From: DASSBG01 sp963800395 | GTDB lineage: Bacteria; Pseudomonadota; Gammaproteobacteria; Xanthomonadales; Rhodanobacteraceae | Direction of reading: 5' to 3' | Length of the DNA: 64,000 bases | NCBI GenBank assembly: GCA_963800395.1 | Contig: CAWDBD010000003.1 | Span: forward strand, 62,001 to 126,000 | Shown here: positions 27,356 through 35,127 of the stretch, in pieces | Layout: every line of letters begins with the position of its first letter | Position numbering within the stretch: the stretch's first letter is position 1 | Notes under the pieces: model-generated | What the model saw: only the letters and a program-made list of their open reading frames with translations | Told to the model about the DNA's origin: nothing | The model's database searches: none | Position numbers and translations under genes: made by a program

Positions 27356-27747
27356 CACTGGCACCGAGCGCGGCATGGGCACCTTGCCGATCAGCGCAGC
27401 ATTCTCGGTGATCGCCGTCGCCGAGCACAGGATGGCCTCGGAAAAGGCCGTCCATGGCCACATCGCCACCACCAGAAACGGTAGCCCCCGTCTCGCCCGC
27501 CCCGGCGACCCGTGCCTTGAAGATGTGCACAAACACGAAGGCATAGATTGCCAGCTGCACCAGCGGCTGGATCAGTGCCCACAGGCCGCCGCTGAAACTG
27601 CCGAGAAAGCGATTCTTGAGGTCGCGTGCCAGAAAGTGCCGGAACAGCCGCCAGGCATGCGCCAGGCCGCTCCTCCGGCAATTCATGCCCCCGTGAAGGT
27701 CGCTTGCCTGGTGGCGCTTCGCTTGTGGCAGCCCTGATACGCGGCAT
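27356..27747 (-). pseudogene. Truncated, decayed second copy of wzm
   Basis: The DNA matches 21914-22305 closely over nearly its whole length, including the ATG region and the sequence just upstream of it (to about 27795). The translated part keeps HFLARDLKNRFLGSFSGGLW and the first membrane helix. A deletion of a few bases near 27484 shifts the frame, and the copy is cut off after about 130 codons where it meets the Ig-domain fragment. Same strand as the original. Confidence 0.88.
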
Positions 27748-28098
27748 GATGTGTCCGGCAAGTACTGAAATGAGCCGTATAGGAGACCGGTAATCACCTC
27801 CCTGCGACACGAGGGAGGCCGGCGATGGCGCACGAACACCATCTTGTGCAGGTGCGGGCCATGCCAGCGACTTAACCAACGAGAGGCGAAACGGTCCGCG
27901 AAGGACGCAAAAGGCGCCAGTAGCGCAATGGCAGTGCATGGTTCTTCTTCGCACTGTTTACGGATATCGGTTCTTGATCGCGGGCATGGCCCGCCCCTAC
28001 AGGCATCTCTGCGGCTCCCGGCGCACACGTCTCCACACCCCCATGTGTGCATCCCGTGGCAGAATAGCCTGTCATTGATTCCAAATAGGTGGTGCTCC
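27748..28098. other. Intergenic repeat-bearing region between wzm relic and methyltransferase
   Basis: The first 50 bp continue the homology to the region upstream of wzm. Near 27893 a GTCCGCGAAGGACGCAAAAG half-hairpin matches the repeat at 22431-22511, and GATCGCGGGCATGGCCCGCCCCTACAGG-type sequence near 27975 is another dispersed palindrome. The last 60 bp form the leader of the methyltransferase. No gene seen. Confidence 0.55.
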
Positions 28099-28863
28099 AT
28101 GGATAAGTCTGAAGAATGCAGCGTCCCTCGAAAAGTCTGGTTCTACCGTTTTGAACTGCCGGACGGTAGCGTGACTCCAACCTACGATGATGGCGCGCTC
28201 GACGCGGTTCACAACACGCGGCTGACAATGTTGGAGAGCGTCCTGACAGCGAGTTTCGGGCCGGGCCTTGAAGGGCACAAGGCAGTCGACCTGGCCTGTC
28301 ATCAAGGCTGGTTTGCAACCAAACTGGCACAGCGCGGCGCTGACAAAGTGGTGGCTATCGATGCACGTGCCGAGCATATTGCCGATGCCACGATGATCAG
28401 TGGCACGCTTGGTCTCGACAACATGCAGTGTGTCCAGTCTGATGTACACGCGCTGGTACCTTCTGCATTGGGCGAATTCGATGTGGTCCTGATGTTCGGC
28501 CTTATCTACCACCTTGAGAACCCGATTGGAGCGCTTCGTATGGCGCGGTCACTGACTGCAAAAGGGGGAGTGTGCCTGGTGGAGACGCAGATCGTCCCCG
28601 GTTTGTCGGGCTGGGTAGACTACGGAAGCTATCGTTTTGTGCGACCGCTCAAGGGTTCATTCGGCATCATTGACGAAACCGAAGAGACACATGGTCCGGA
28701 GGCCAGTACGACCGGTATCTGCCTGGTTCCGAGTCTGGAGGCGCTGCTCTGGATTCTGCGCAAGATCGGTTTCGATCGCGTCGAACAAGTGCCGGTGCCC
28801 GAGGATGGCTACGAGCAACTTCGGTATAACAAGCGAAAGATGCTTGCCTGTTACGTCGATTGA
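28099..28863 (+). CDS. Class I SAM-dependent methyltransferase
   Basis: A 254-residue protein with motif I AVDLACHQGWFATKLAQRGA, acidic loop VVAIDARAEH and FDVVLMFGLIYHLENP, reminiscent of the CmoB-like (tRNA wobble uridine modification) and small-molecule methyltransferase families. The start at 28099 is preceded by AGGTGG; the open frame upstream is repeat sequence. It is the only plus-strand gene for many kilobases, has lower G+C than its neighbours, and lies intact inside a block of decayed duplicated sequence, which points to later acquisition. Substrate unknown. Confidence 0.8.
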   Translation: MDKSEECSVPRKVWFYRFELPDGSVTPTYDDGALDAVHNTRLTMLESVLTASFGPGLEGHKAVDLACHQGWFATKLAQRGADKVVAIDARAEHIADATMISGTLGLDNMQCVQSDVHALVPSALGEFDVVLMFGLIYHLENPIGALRMARSLTAKGGVCLVETQIVPGLSGWVDYGSYRFVRPLKGSFGIIDETEETHGPEASTTGICLVPSLEALLWILRKIGFDRVEQVPVPEDGYEQLRYNKRKMLACYVD

Positions 28864-28975
28864 CCCGCGAGTAAGCCCTTGATGTGCAGGACCGAGCCAT
28901 GCCCGCGATGACGAAGGGGAGCGGTGAGCAGAGCGTCCGGCAACCAACCGCTCACTGCTGGCCGCTGATTGTGTT

Positions 28976-29095
28976 CAGTTGGGCAGCAGCAGGCTTAATC
29001 CGGAGATCCGGATGTCGAAGGCGCGTTGCGTGAACCAGCCTGCGGCGATAGCCACGATACCCAGCAAGGGCCAGCGACAGGGTGACCGAGTCCGA
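28976..29095 (-). pseudogene. Relic of hupE (3' end and an internal piece)
   Basis: 28976-29062 matches the 3' end of hupE (22556-22646), including the GWFTQRAFDI coding region. After an internal deletion of about 300 bp a short piece similar to 22969-23000 follows. No open frame survives. Confidence 0.75.
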
Positions 29096-29111
29096 AGCTG
29101 TGTAAACCGAT

Positions 29112-29228
29112 CGGTCTAGCTCTGTTTGAATTTCATGGTGTTACGTCACTGTATTTTGGTGGTAACGACGTGTGGAGTCCGCTTCTTTTCGCAGACCCTT
29201 TGGACGATCTGCCATCACTCCCGTTTTC
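29112..29228 (-). pseudogene. Relic of the DUF4331 gene start and leader
   Basis: Matches 26655-26770: the ATG (now at 29135), the leader with the CTGT and GAAACAAAA-like region and the terminal CACTCCCGTTT. Only a few codons remain. It ends exactly where IS3 transposase sequence begins. Confidence 0.7.
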
Positions 29229-29693
29229 CTGGCCCGTCGATTGCGTAGGCTTGCCCGGAACGTTGAAGGTTCGGAAGCGGTGACCACAAGCCAGCGCATC
29301 GGACACGAAGTCGCCTGACCAAACCGCATCGGGCTACCGGGGCACGTACAGGGGCACACGCTGACGCTTTGGGATTGGGCGACGAGCCTGCCGCCTCAGA
29401 TTCAATCGCATGGCCTTGTACACGCGGTAGATCCTCTTGTGTTTCCATTGTGGATGGGTGCGCTTGAGCCGCTTGAAACATTTCCAGAACCCTCGGCTGA
29501 GGTGATCTTCGATCAGCTTGGGAAGTGCGGCAATGACCTGGGCATCGCGTGCTGCCCAATGGGCTGGCGGTCGGTACCGGGCCGCTCGGGACAACCCAAC
29601 GCAATCACAAAACCGGCGCAGAGGCCGTACGTGTACCTCCTGAAGGTAACGCACCGCCTCGCGCTTCTGCTCTGGTCCCAGAGACTTTTGCAA
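29229..29693 (-). pseudogene. IS3-family transposase OrfB, broken
   Basis: Begins in the frame overlapping orfA and shows VRPLRRFCDCVGLSRAARY and THPQWKHKRIYRVYKAM. An in-frame TAG occurs at about 29334, after which the family sequence resumes (VWSGDFVSDALACGHRFRTF) for about 30 codons before it is cut off. The catalytic core with the last two DDE residues is missing, so it cannot transpose. Confidence 0.85.
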
Positions 29694-29943
29694 TCAGATC
29701 CTTCAACGCAGCATTGTCCAGCGCCATCTCCGCGTACAGGCGTTTGAGCTTGCTGTTTTCCGCTTCCAGCTCCTTGACCCGCTTGAGGTCAGACGCCTCG
29801 AGACTGCCGTACTTCGACATCCACTTGTAGTAGGTCAACGTGCTGATGCCGGCCTGACGGCAGATTTCCTTGACGGGAACGCCTGCATCGGCCTGCTTGA
29901 GGATGCTGACGATCTGGGACTCGGTGTATCCGGACTTCTTCAT
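29605..29943 (-). CDS. IS3-family transposase OrfA
   Basis: About 112 residues: helix-turn-helix SGYTESQIVSILKQADAG and EICRQAGISTLTYYKWMSKY, then the leucine-zipper-like KELEAENSKLKRLYAEMALD. This is the DNA-binding and dimerisation part of the IS407-type transposase. The start at 29943 has GGAGG upstream. Normally a -1 frameshift near its end fuses it to OrfB. Confidence 0.88.
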   Translation of the reverse strand: MKKSGYTESQIVSILKQADAGVPVKEICRQAGISTLTYYKWMSKYGSLEASDLKRVKELEAENSKLKRLYAEMALDNAALKDLIAKVSGTRAEARGGALPSGGTRTASAPVL

Positions 29944-30000
29944 GGGAACCTCCTGGGTGGATAACATGCCAGAAAGTTCTACTTTTGGGGTGTCTACGGT

Positions 30001-30138
30001 TCAGGGAAGCTTATGCTCGGCCACGCTCGGCCGCCCGATGGCGCAGGTTCTGGCAATCCGCCGTTTGCTCAGCCCCTGTGCATGCCTCAGGCGCAATACT
30101 TCCTTGATCTTCCGCATGGATAGGCTCGCTACCGGCAT
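30001..30138 (-). pseudogene. N-terminal fragment of IS21-family transposase IstA
   Basis: 45 codons: MPVASLSMRKIKEVLRLRHA, GLSKRRIARTCAIGRPSVAE, then KLP and stop. This is the N-terminal helix-turn-helix of IstA; the remainder is replaced by the IS3 remnant. Suggests the IS3 copy inserted in, or recombined with, an IS21 element. Confidence 0.8.
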
Positions 30139-30369
30139 CGGACCTTTTCCTCACGGAAAAAGGCACACGATACCGTCGTGTTATCCCGCGTCGGGGCGCC
30201 GCCGACGGGCTCCCTCAGTCAGGCTGCCAGGGTGGCAGGCTTGCCGTGGAATCAGTGGCAGCTTTGGCGTGGCATACGCAAGCAGAAGCGACCTTGGCCG
30301 CGTTCTTGCCTGGGAACCCGCAGCCTAGCGCGCCCTACCACGAGACGCGCATGAGGCCCGCATTCGCGT

Positions 30370-31356
30370 CTACTGAGCCCTGGAGCTCCCGGAGCTGTAC
30401 TTTGTTTTGGCTGAAGCAGGTTTTTTAGTCGCGTTGCCGCCCGTCATGTAGCGGCTACGAAGAGATGCGACTAAATCTGGGTTGGCGTCCAGTTTTCCGC
30501 TACCCAACCGATCAACATGCCCCTGAACCTGGCGGGAAACCCAGTCCTGTTGCAGCTTCTTGACAATCTGATCCTTTACTTGTGCAAAACTGCGCTGCTC
30601 GGCGGGGGTTATCTTGGCCGCTTTGATGATGTGGTAGCCAAACCGCGTTTTCACCGGCCCTGCCAGTTCACCGACCGTGGTAAGTTTGCTGGCTGCATCT
30701 CGGAAAGGACCAACAAGCTTATCCGAGGTAGCATCCTCTATTAGCCCATGGTTTCTGTCCTTGCTCGGATCGTCGCTGTATTTGTCTACGTCGGCGTCAA
30801 ACTGAGCGGGGTCATTCAGTAGTTGCGTGTACAGTGACGCCGCTTTCTTTTTCGCGTCTTCTTCACTGCGGTTCTTTGTCGAGATGAGAATGTGTTTTAC
30901 GTCGATTCGGGCCGGAACCACATATTCGTCCGGATTGGACGCATAGCGCTCTCGTGCCAACTCACTCATGTCGGGAATCTCGTCCTGAAATTTCGTCCTT
31001 AAGGCTTTCATGCGTGCGTCGGAAAGCGTGTGTTCTTTTGCGCGCTCCAGTGCGGCCTTTACATCCGGCTTCTCGGCGAGTCCGAGTTCTTGCGCCTCTC
31101 GAGCCAGTTGCTTGGTAACCAGAAGGTTGTGCAGAATGCTCGCGATTCTTTGCGGGTCATTAAAGACGGCGGCTCGCTTGTCTTCAGGAATTGACATGGC
31201 GTAAGCATCGATGTCCGCCAAGGTCAAAGAAACATCGTTCTGGCTGACTACGACGGCTTCAGCGGGCGTGGTGGCGGAGGTATCGTCGGACGCCGCTGCA
31301 GGCGCAGGCAGGGCCATGACCACGAAGGCCGCCGCAAAAAGAATAAACAAACGCAT
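30370..31356 (-). CDS. Secreted peptidyl-prolyl isomerase (parvulin/SurA-like)
   Basis: A 328-residue protein with a signal peptide (MRLFILFAAAFVVMALPAPAAA). An N-terminal helical chaperone region is followed by a parvulin domain, from VPARIDVKHILIST to RFGYHIIKAAKI. It should fold proteins in the periplasm. AAGGA precedes the start at 31356. The gene has visibly lower G+C than the flanking operons and lies next to two secreted-protein genes, which may be its clients. It is similar in build to the EpsD-type isomerases of exopolysaccharide/exosortase loci, but that assignment is uncertain. Confidence 0.85.
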   Translation of the reverse strand: MRLFILFAAAFVVMALPAPAAASDDTSATTPAEAVVVSQNDVSLTLADIDAYAMSIPEDKRAAVFNDPQRIASILHNLLVTKQLAREAQELGLAEKPDVKAALERAKEHTLSDARMKALRTKFQDEIPDMSELARERYASNPDEYVVPARIDVKHILISTKNRSEEDAKKKAASLYTQLLNDPAQFDADVDKYSDDPSKDRNHGLIEDATSDKLVGPFRDAASKLTTVGELAGPVKTRFGYHIIKAAKITPAEQRSFAQVKDQIVKKLQQDWVSRQVQGHVDRLGSGKLDANPDLVASLRSRYMTGGNATKKPASAKTKYSSGSSRAQ

Positions 31357-31433
31357 GGAGTTTCCTTGAATGTCCAGGAGCACTTTCTGGTACTCGGCAC
31401 CAGATTTCGAATCGGAATACTTTCAGTTGCAGG

Positions 31434-32630
31434 CTACATCCCCTGGGTACCGTCAAAGTTGCCGGCGTTCTGGAAATTATTGTTGCATTCGCTTTGATTG
31501 CAGCCCCCACCGGTGGTGTTAAGCGGGTCGCCAAGTGGTGCCGGAATGATGTTCAGGAAGTAGGGTGTGTTTCGACGTAGGATGCACGCGTCAAAGGGGA
31601 TGTCTGCTGTCCTTGTTCAGCAACCACCCAGATCAAACTCTGTGCGGTAGAGGTCGTATATTCCTTGTAGCACTCAGGGGGGGCACTGCCTCCACTCTGA
31701 TTGAAATCGCCGCACTCAGGCGTAATGGAAATGGTCCATTTTACGCCTTGTGTTGTATTGGTGGGATTGGTGGTCCACGTTCCGTAAGGCCCGACATCGT
31801 TATTCCAAGTCCCATAGTAGGGGTAGGAGTTGCCGACCTGAAACGGCAGTGACCAGTATTCATTCTGTTTGACGGTTACCTTGATATCAATATTGCTCAA
31901 GCCTGGCCATTGTGTGCCACCCACTTTCTGGTAGGGATCCCAGCCGAAAACGTTGGCAAACGAGTCAAGGTTGACCGTTTTCATGCCTTGACCTCCCGAA
32001 CTCGAAATCTGTCCGCTCGCCTGGCGTGTCAGGCCCGCAGGCGCCACGCAGTTGGCGCTTCCGCCACCGCCACCGCCACCGCCACCGCCGACCTGGACCG
32101 TGGCCGTCTTGAATTGCTGGGTGGCAATCTGGCCATTCTGACCGCCGCTGAGGCAGGTCAGCTTGAGCGTATAGTTGCCGGCCGTGTTAAATGTGGCGCT
32201 GTAGTTGGCGCCCGCCTGACACTCGCTGGCGCCGACGCAGGCATAGCCGCTGGTTTGCCAGTTGGACAGCGCCGCCGGCAGTGAGCTGCCGTCGTAGCGA
32301 CAGACATCGGCGGTCGCGCTCCAGGTGATTTGCGCCGTTTCGCCAGCGTTGATGCTTGCGGGAGTCGCCGAAAGCGATACGGCGGCCGTACCGGTATTGC
32401 CGCCACCCTGGGGGCAATTCGAGTTGGTGAACGAAAGACCCTGACTGGGTAACGATGTCGGATGCCGCGGTGCCACTGATGCGGATGCCGGTCGTGTTGA
32501 AGTCACAGGTACTGCCGGAACCCTAGTCCAGGTGGATGACCGTACTTTGCGCCTGCGCCGGCGAGGCACCGAGGGCCGCTGCCATGGCTGAGAAGGAAAG
32601 AGCGAGAAAAAAAGAACGTTGCGAAGTCAT
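31434..32630 (-). pseudogene. Secreted Ig-like-domain protein with one stop and two frameshifts
   Basis: An ATG at 32630 starts a good signal peptide (MTSQRSFFLALSFSAMAAAL, then GASPAQAQ). A TAG follows about 35 codons later. The main open part (31553 to about 32450, another frame) holds an Ig/PKD-like domain (SLSATPASINAGETAQITWS, CQAGANYSATFNTAGNYTL), a run of ten Gly and a Trp-rich C-terminal domain. Near 31575 the frame shifts again and the C-terminus YFLNIIPAPLGDPLNTT to NFDGTQGM lies in the original frame, ending at 31434. One extra and one missing base cancel. No known catalytic motif; a likely type II secretion or surface protein. Confidence 0.75.
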
Positions 32631-32975
32631 GAGAACTTACCTGGATTGTGGTTCTGGTCACGCTTTCGGCCTGAAGGCGCAGGAGTTGGACGCGAAGCTA
32701 CGTCAGGACGGCTTGAACGCGGTATCCGAGCGTAGTCGTTGCACTCAGTGTAGCGCAGTTATCGGGCTGCAGTGGTTAAGTTGATGTGGCAATTGCTCAT
32801 GCAGTTCACACTTTGTGTGGTTTGGCCTGCAGAATTTGCATGTGCGTGCGTGCTCTGACGGCAGGGCGCCACCACTCCCGGGCAATCCGGCTGCTTGTAG
32901 CAGTCGAGACGCCGCAGGGCCTGGAAACCGTCGATGAAAACACGGCCGGCCGCAGCGCCTGCTTCTGCAAAGCGC
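32631..32975. other. Gap between the two secreted-protein genes
   Basis: Upstream region of the Ig-domain gene plus the 3' flank of the surface-protein gene. I see no gene or RNA. The sequence is of lower G+C than the operons on either side. Confidence 0.45.
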
Positions 32976-33005
32976 AAAAAAAAGAGGGGGCCCGAAGGCC
33001 CCCTC
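32976..33005 (-). terminator. Strong intrinsic terminator of the surface-protein gene
   Basis: On the minus strand a perfect 9-bp stem GAGGGGGCC / GGCCCCCTC closed by a TTCG tetraloop is followed by eight T. It lies about 50 bp after the stop at 33057. Confidence 0.93.
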
Positions 33006-33056
33006 TGGGTACTGCCTGTTTCCTGTATCAGCGAAACAATCTCTGCCCAAACAGCT

Positions 33057-34514
33057 TTACTGGGTAGAGATGTTGCGTTCCACGCGGTGACGGAAGGCAC
33101 CAGCGTAGTTGGCCAGCTTGCCCGGCTGCGCGCTGTTGTTGGTATAACGCTCAGCAGCAAAGCCCGTGCCCGGCAGACCGCGGAACACGACGCCTTCATC
33201 CGAAGGATGCATCGCATGCGGCTCGGCCGTCGGGTTCAGACCCAGCTGCAACCAGCCGGCATGAGCAGCAAAGCCAGTCGGATCATCAACATCCAGGTTC
33301 AGCGGATTGGCTGCACCCAGAACGCTCACCGGAGCATGCTTGTCGGAGAAGCTGATGATGTTGACCTCGTAGCACAGCGACTTCGGCGGGATGCCCGGCG
33401 GACGCGGCGAGAAGTCGTCATTGGTCGTGGTCTGCGGCGAGCCTTCTTCACGGTCAAAGATCTGACCCGTGCCGACATCAACCTGCACGCAGGACGTACC
33501 ACTGTCATAAGCTTCAACAAACGGGGCAACCGGAGCGCTTCCGCCGTTCACATAGGACCACTTGGTCGGGAAGGTCACGACCCAGTCGGTACCCTGACCA
33601 CCAGCCGCATTGGCAATCCACTCATTCATGAGCGAGTTGGCCATAAACACGGCGCTGACGGCATCGATCGGCATGGCCGAATAGGTCGCATAACCACGAC
33701 CGTGCCACCCTGGAACACGTGGGCTGTCGGAGCAGCACCGCCGATGCCGTATCGGCATCGCCGCAGGTTCGGGGTCAGCTCGCCGGAACCGGTGAAGTTC
33801 ACGGCATAATTGAAGCCATCGACCGCATCAGCATTGTACGGATACAGGGTGCCGTTGCCGACATCAATGATCTGACCCGAGCCGAACAGGCCGCCAGAAC
33901 CTGCGTTGGCGACAAAATCGGGGTTGCCGGGATTGCGCAGCAGCGGAGGAACCGCAGTCGGCCGGCACGCCGGTGCTGTCATGGGTGATGTCAGCCAGCG
34001 TGCTGCCGGTGACGTCGGCCATCAGGATCATTTCCACATAGCCTTCACGGCTACGATCGAGTCCGGTCGGGCCACCGTCCGCAGCGTACACGGAGTTGTC
34101 GAACGCCTTGTAGTTCAGGCCGCCGATCGAACCGTCACCCGCGACTGCGAAGTCAGGCACGGTGCAGCTGTTGTCACGGGTACCGAATGCACCACCGTCA
34201 CCGGACAGGCCAGCGTCGGCCAGGGCGAAGACCGTACCTGTCCACACGTCATACGGCGACATGAACAAGTTGAAGTCAAGCACTTCCTTGCTGTTGTAGG
34301 ACTCAAGGAAACGGACCTTGATGGCCTTGCCAACGTCCGTAGAGTTGACCACCGAAATGTAGGTCTGCTGACCTGCCTGAACGGTGTAGTAAGGGTAAAT
34401 GAGGACCTGACCGGTGCCGTCTGGATTGATATCCACGGCGCCCGCCGAGCCTGCGAAGCCGACCAGACCGGCAAGACCGGCGAGGACGGCAGTCGTCAAA
34501 CTGCTCTTTTTCAT
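33057..34514 (-). pseudogene. Abundant-type secreted surface protein, frameshifted
   Basis: Starts with MKKSSLTTAVLAGLAGLVGF, a signal peptide ending near AGAVDINPDGTG, after AGGAG. The first part (to about 33965) continues with VLIYPYYTVQAGQQTYISVV and NLFMSPYDVWTGTVFA. The next about 260 bp make sense only one frame over (NPDFVANAGSGGLFGSG), and from about 33705 the first frame returns (AMPIDAVSAVFMANSLMNEW to ERNISTQ). One extra and one missing base cancel; further shifts in the middle are possible. I recognise the family only as a cell-surface protein of beta/gammaproteobacteria without known activity. A promoter and a strong terminator flank it. Confidence 0.72.
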
Positions 34515-34611
34515 GTGTAACACTCCTAGGTTAACCACAGGGCTTTTCTGCTTTTGGACCCCGCTCCCCAACGCCACAAGGCGCCTGTCGGACCGAGGCA
34601 ACAGCACTGTA

Positions 34612-34640
34612 ATGCTAAGACAAGGTGAAATGCAAGGCAA
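34612..34640 (-). promoter_or_regulatory. Candidate sigma-70 promoter of the surface-protein gene
   Basis: On the minus strand TTGCCT and TAGCAT are separated by exactly 17 bp, about 100 bp before the start codon at 34514. The match is moderate. Confidence 0.4.
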
Positions 34641-34659
34641 TACTCCGCTTTTTTGCGGA

Positions 34660-35127
34660 CTACTTGGCTTTACCGAAGTTTCCACCTCCTTCGCGGGGCA
34701 GATAGTACCATTGATTGCGCAAATGCAGCCAGGTTTCCTTCAGTGGCGCGAAACCTTTGACTTTGCCGACCCCGGCACCGGGCATGCGCATGGTGTAGTC
34801 GACAATCATGTATACGGTGCAATTGTCCGGCTGGGAACATTCAAGTTTGTTGACTCGTGCCGATTTCCAGTGCACTGGCCGATTCTCCATGGAGCTGGCG
34901 TACTGCTGCTGGCTGACTGTATTGCGGTAGCCCGGCGTGAGGTACTCGTAAGCCTTGTCGGCATGCTTGTTGATGAGGTCGGTCCAGCGCTGCTGGGCAC
35001 GCTGTTTCAGTACGGCATGGCTGTCGGCGGATGAGGCGTTGTTGCGGCTGCCGGGCGCGGCGCATGCACCCAGCAAGAGGCTGGCGGCGACAAGCGGCAA
35101 CCATTTGCTGCAGGTATGTTGAATCAA
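34660..35127 (-). CDS. Small lipoprotein at the end of the type II secretion operon
   Basis: A 155-residue protein with signal and lipobox (LPLVAASLLLGAC). The mature part has a helix (AVLKQRAQQRWTDLINKHAD) and a beta-rich domain with VNKLECSQPDNCTVYMIVDY, which may have one disulfide. The start overlaps the secretin stop as ATGA. A small lipoprotein coupled to a secretin could be a pilotin or stabiliser, but it does not look like the known PulS/OutS pilotins and the role is inferred from position only. Confidence 0.78.
   Translation of the reverse strand: MIQHTCSKWLPLVAASLLLGACAAPGSRNNASSADSHAVLKQRAQQRWTDLINKHADKAYEYLTPGYRNTVSQQQYASSMENRPVHWKSARVNKLECSQPDNCTVYMIVDYTMRMPGAGVGKVKGFAPLKETWLHLRNQWYYLPREGGGNFGKAK

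Larger units (their letters stand above)
29226..30000 (-). mobile_element. IS3-family insertion sequence remnant
   Basis: Contains orfA and the first part of orfB in the usual overlapping arrangement. The 5' end carries a TGAACCGTAGACACCCC terminal sequence (read on the minus strand) followed by AAAAGTAGAAC; the other end is missing because orfB stops in relic DNA near 29226. Non-functional. It abuts an IS21 fragment at 30001. Confidence 0.85.

Noticed and set aside
27027..28100. 357-codon minus-strand frame as a real gene
   Set aside because: A chimera of a wzm relic, an Ig-domain fragment and repeat sequence; no consistent domain or start.
30139..30369. Coding content between the IstA fragment and the parvulin gene
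   Set aside because: Only short frames without family sequence; a GCTGCCA/TGGCAG inverted repeat near 30222-30240 is too small to name.
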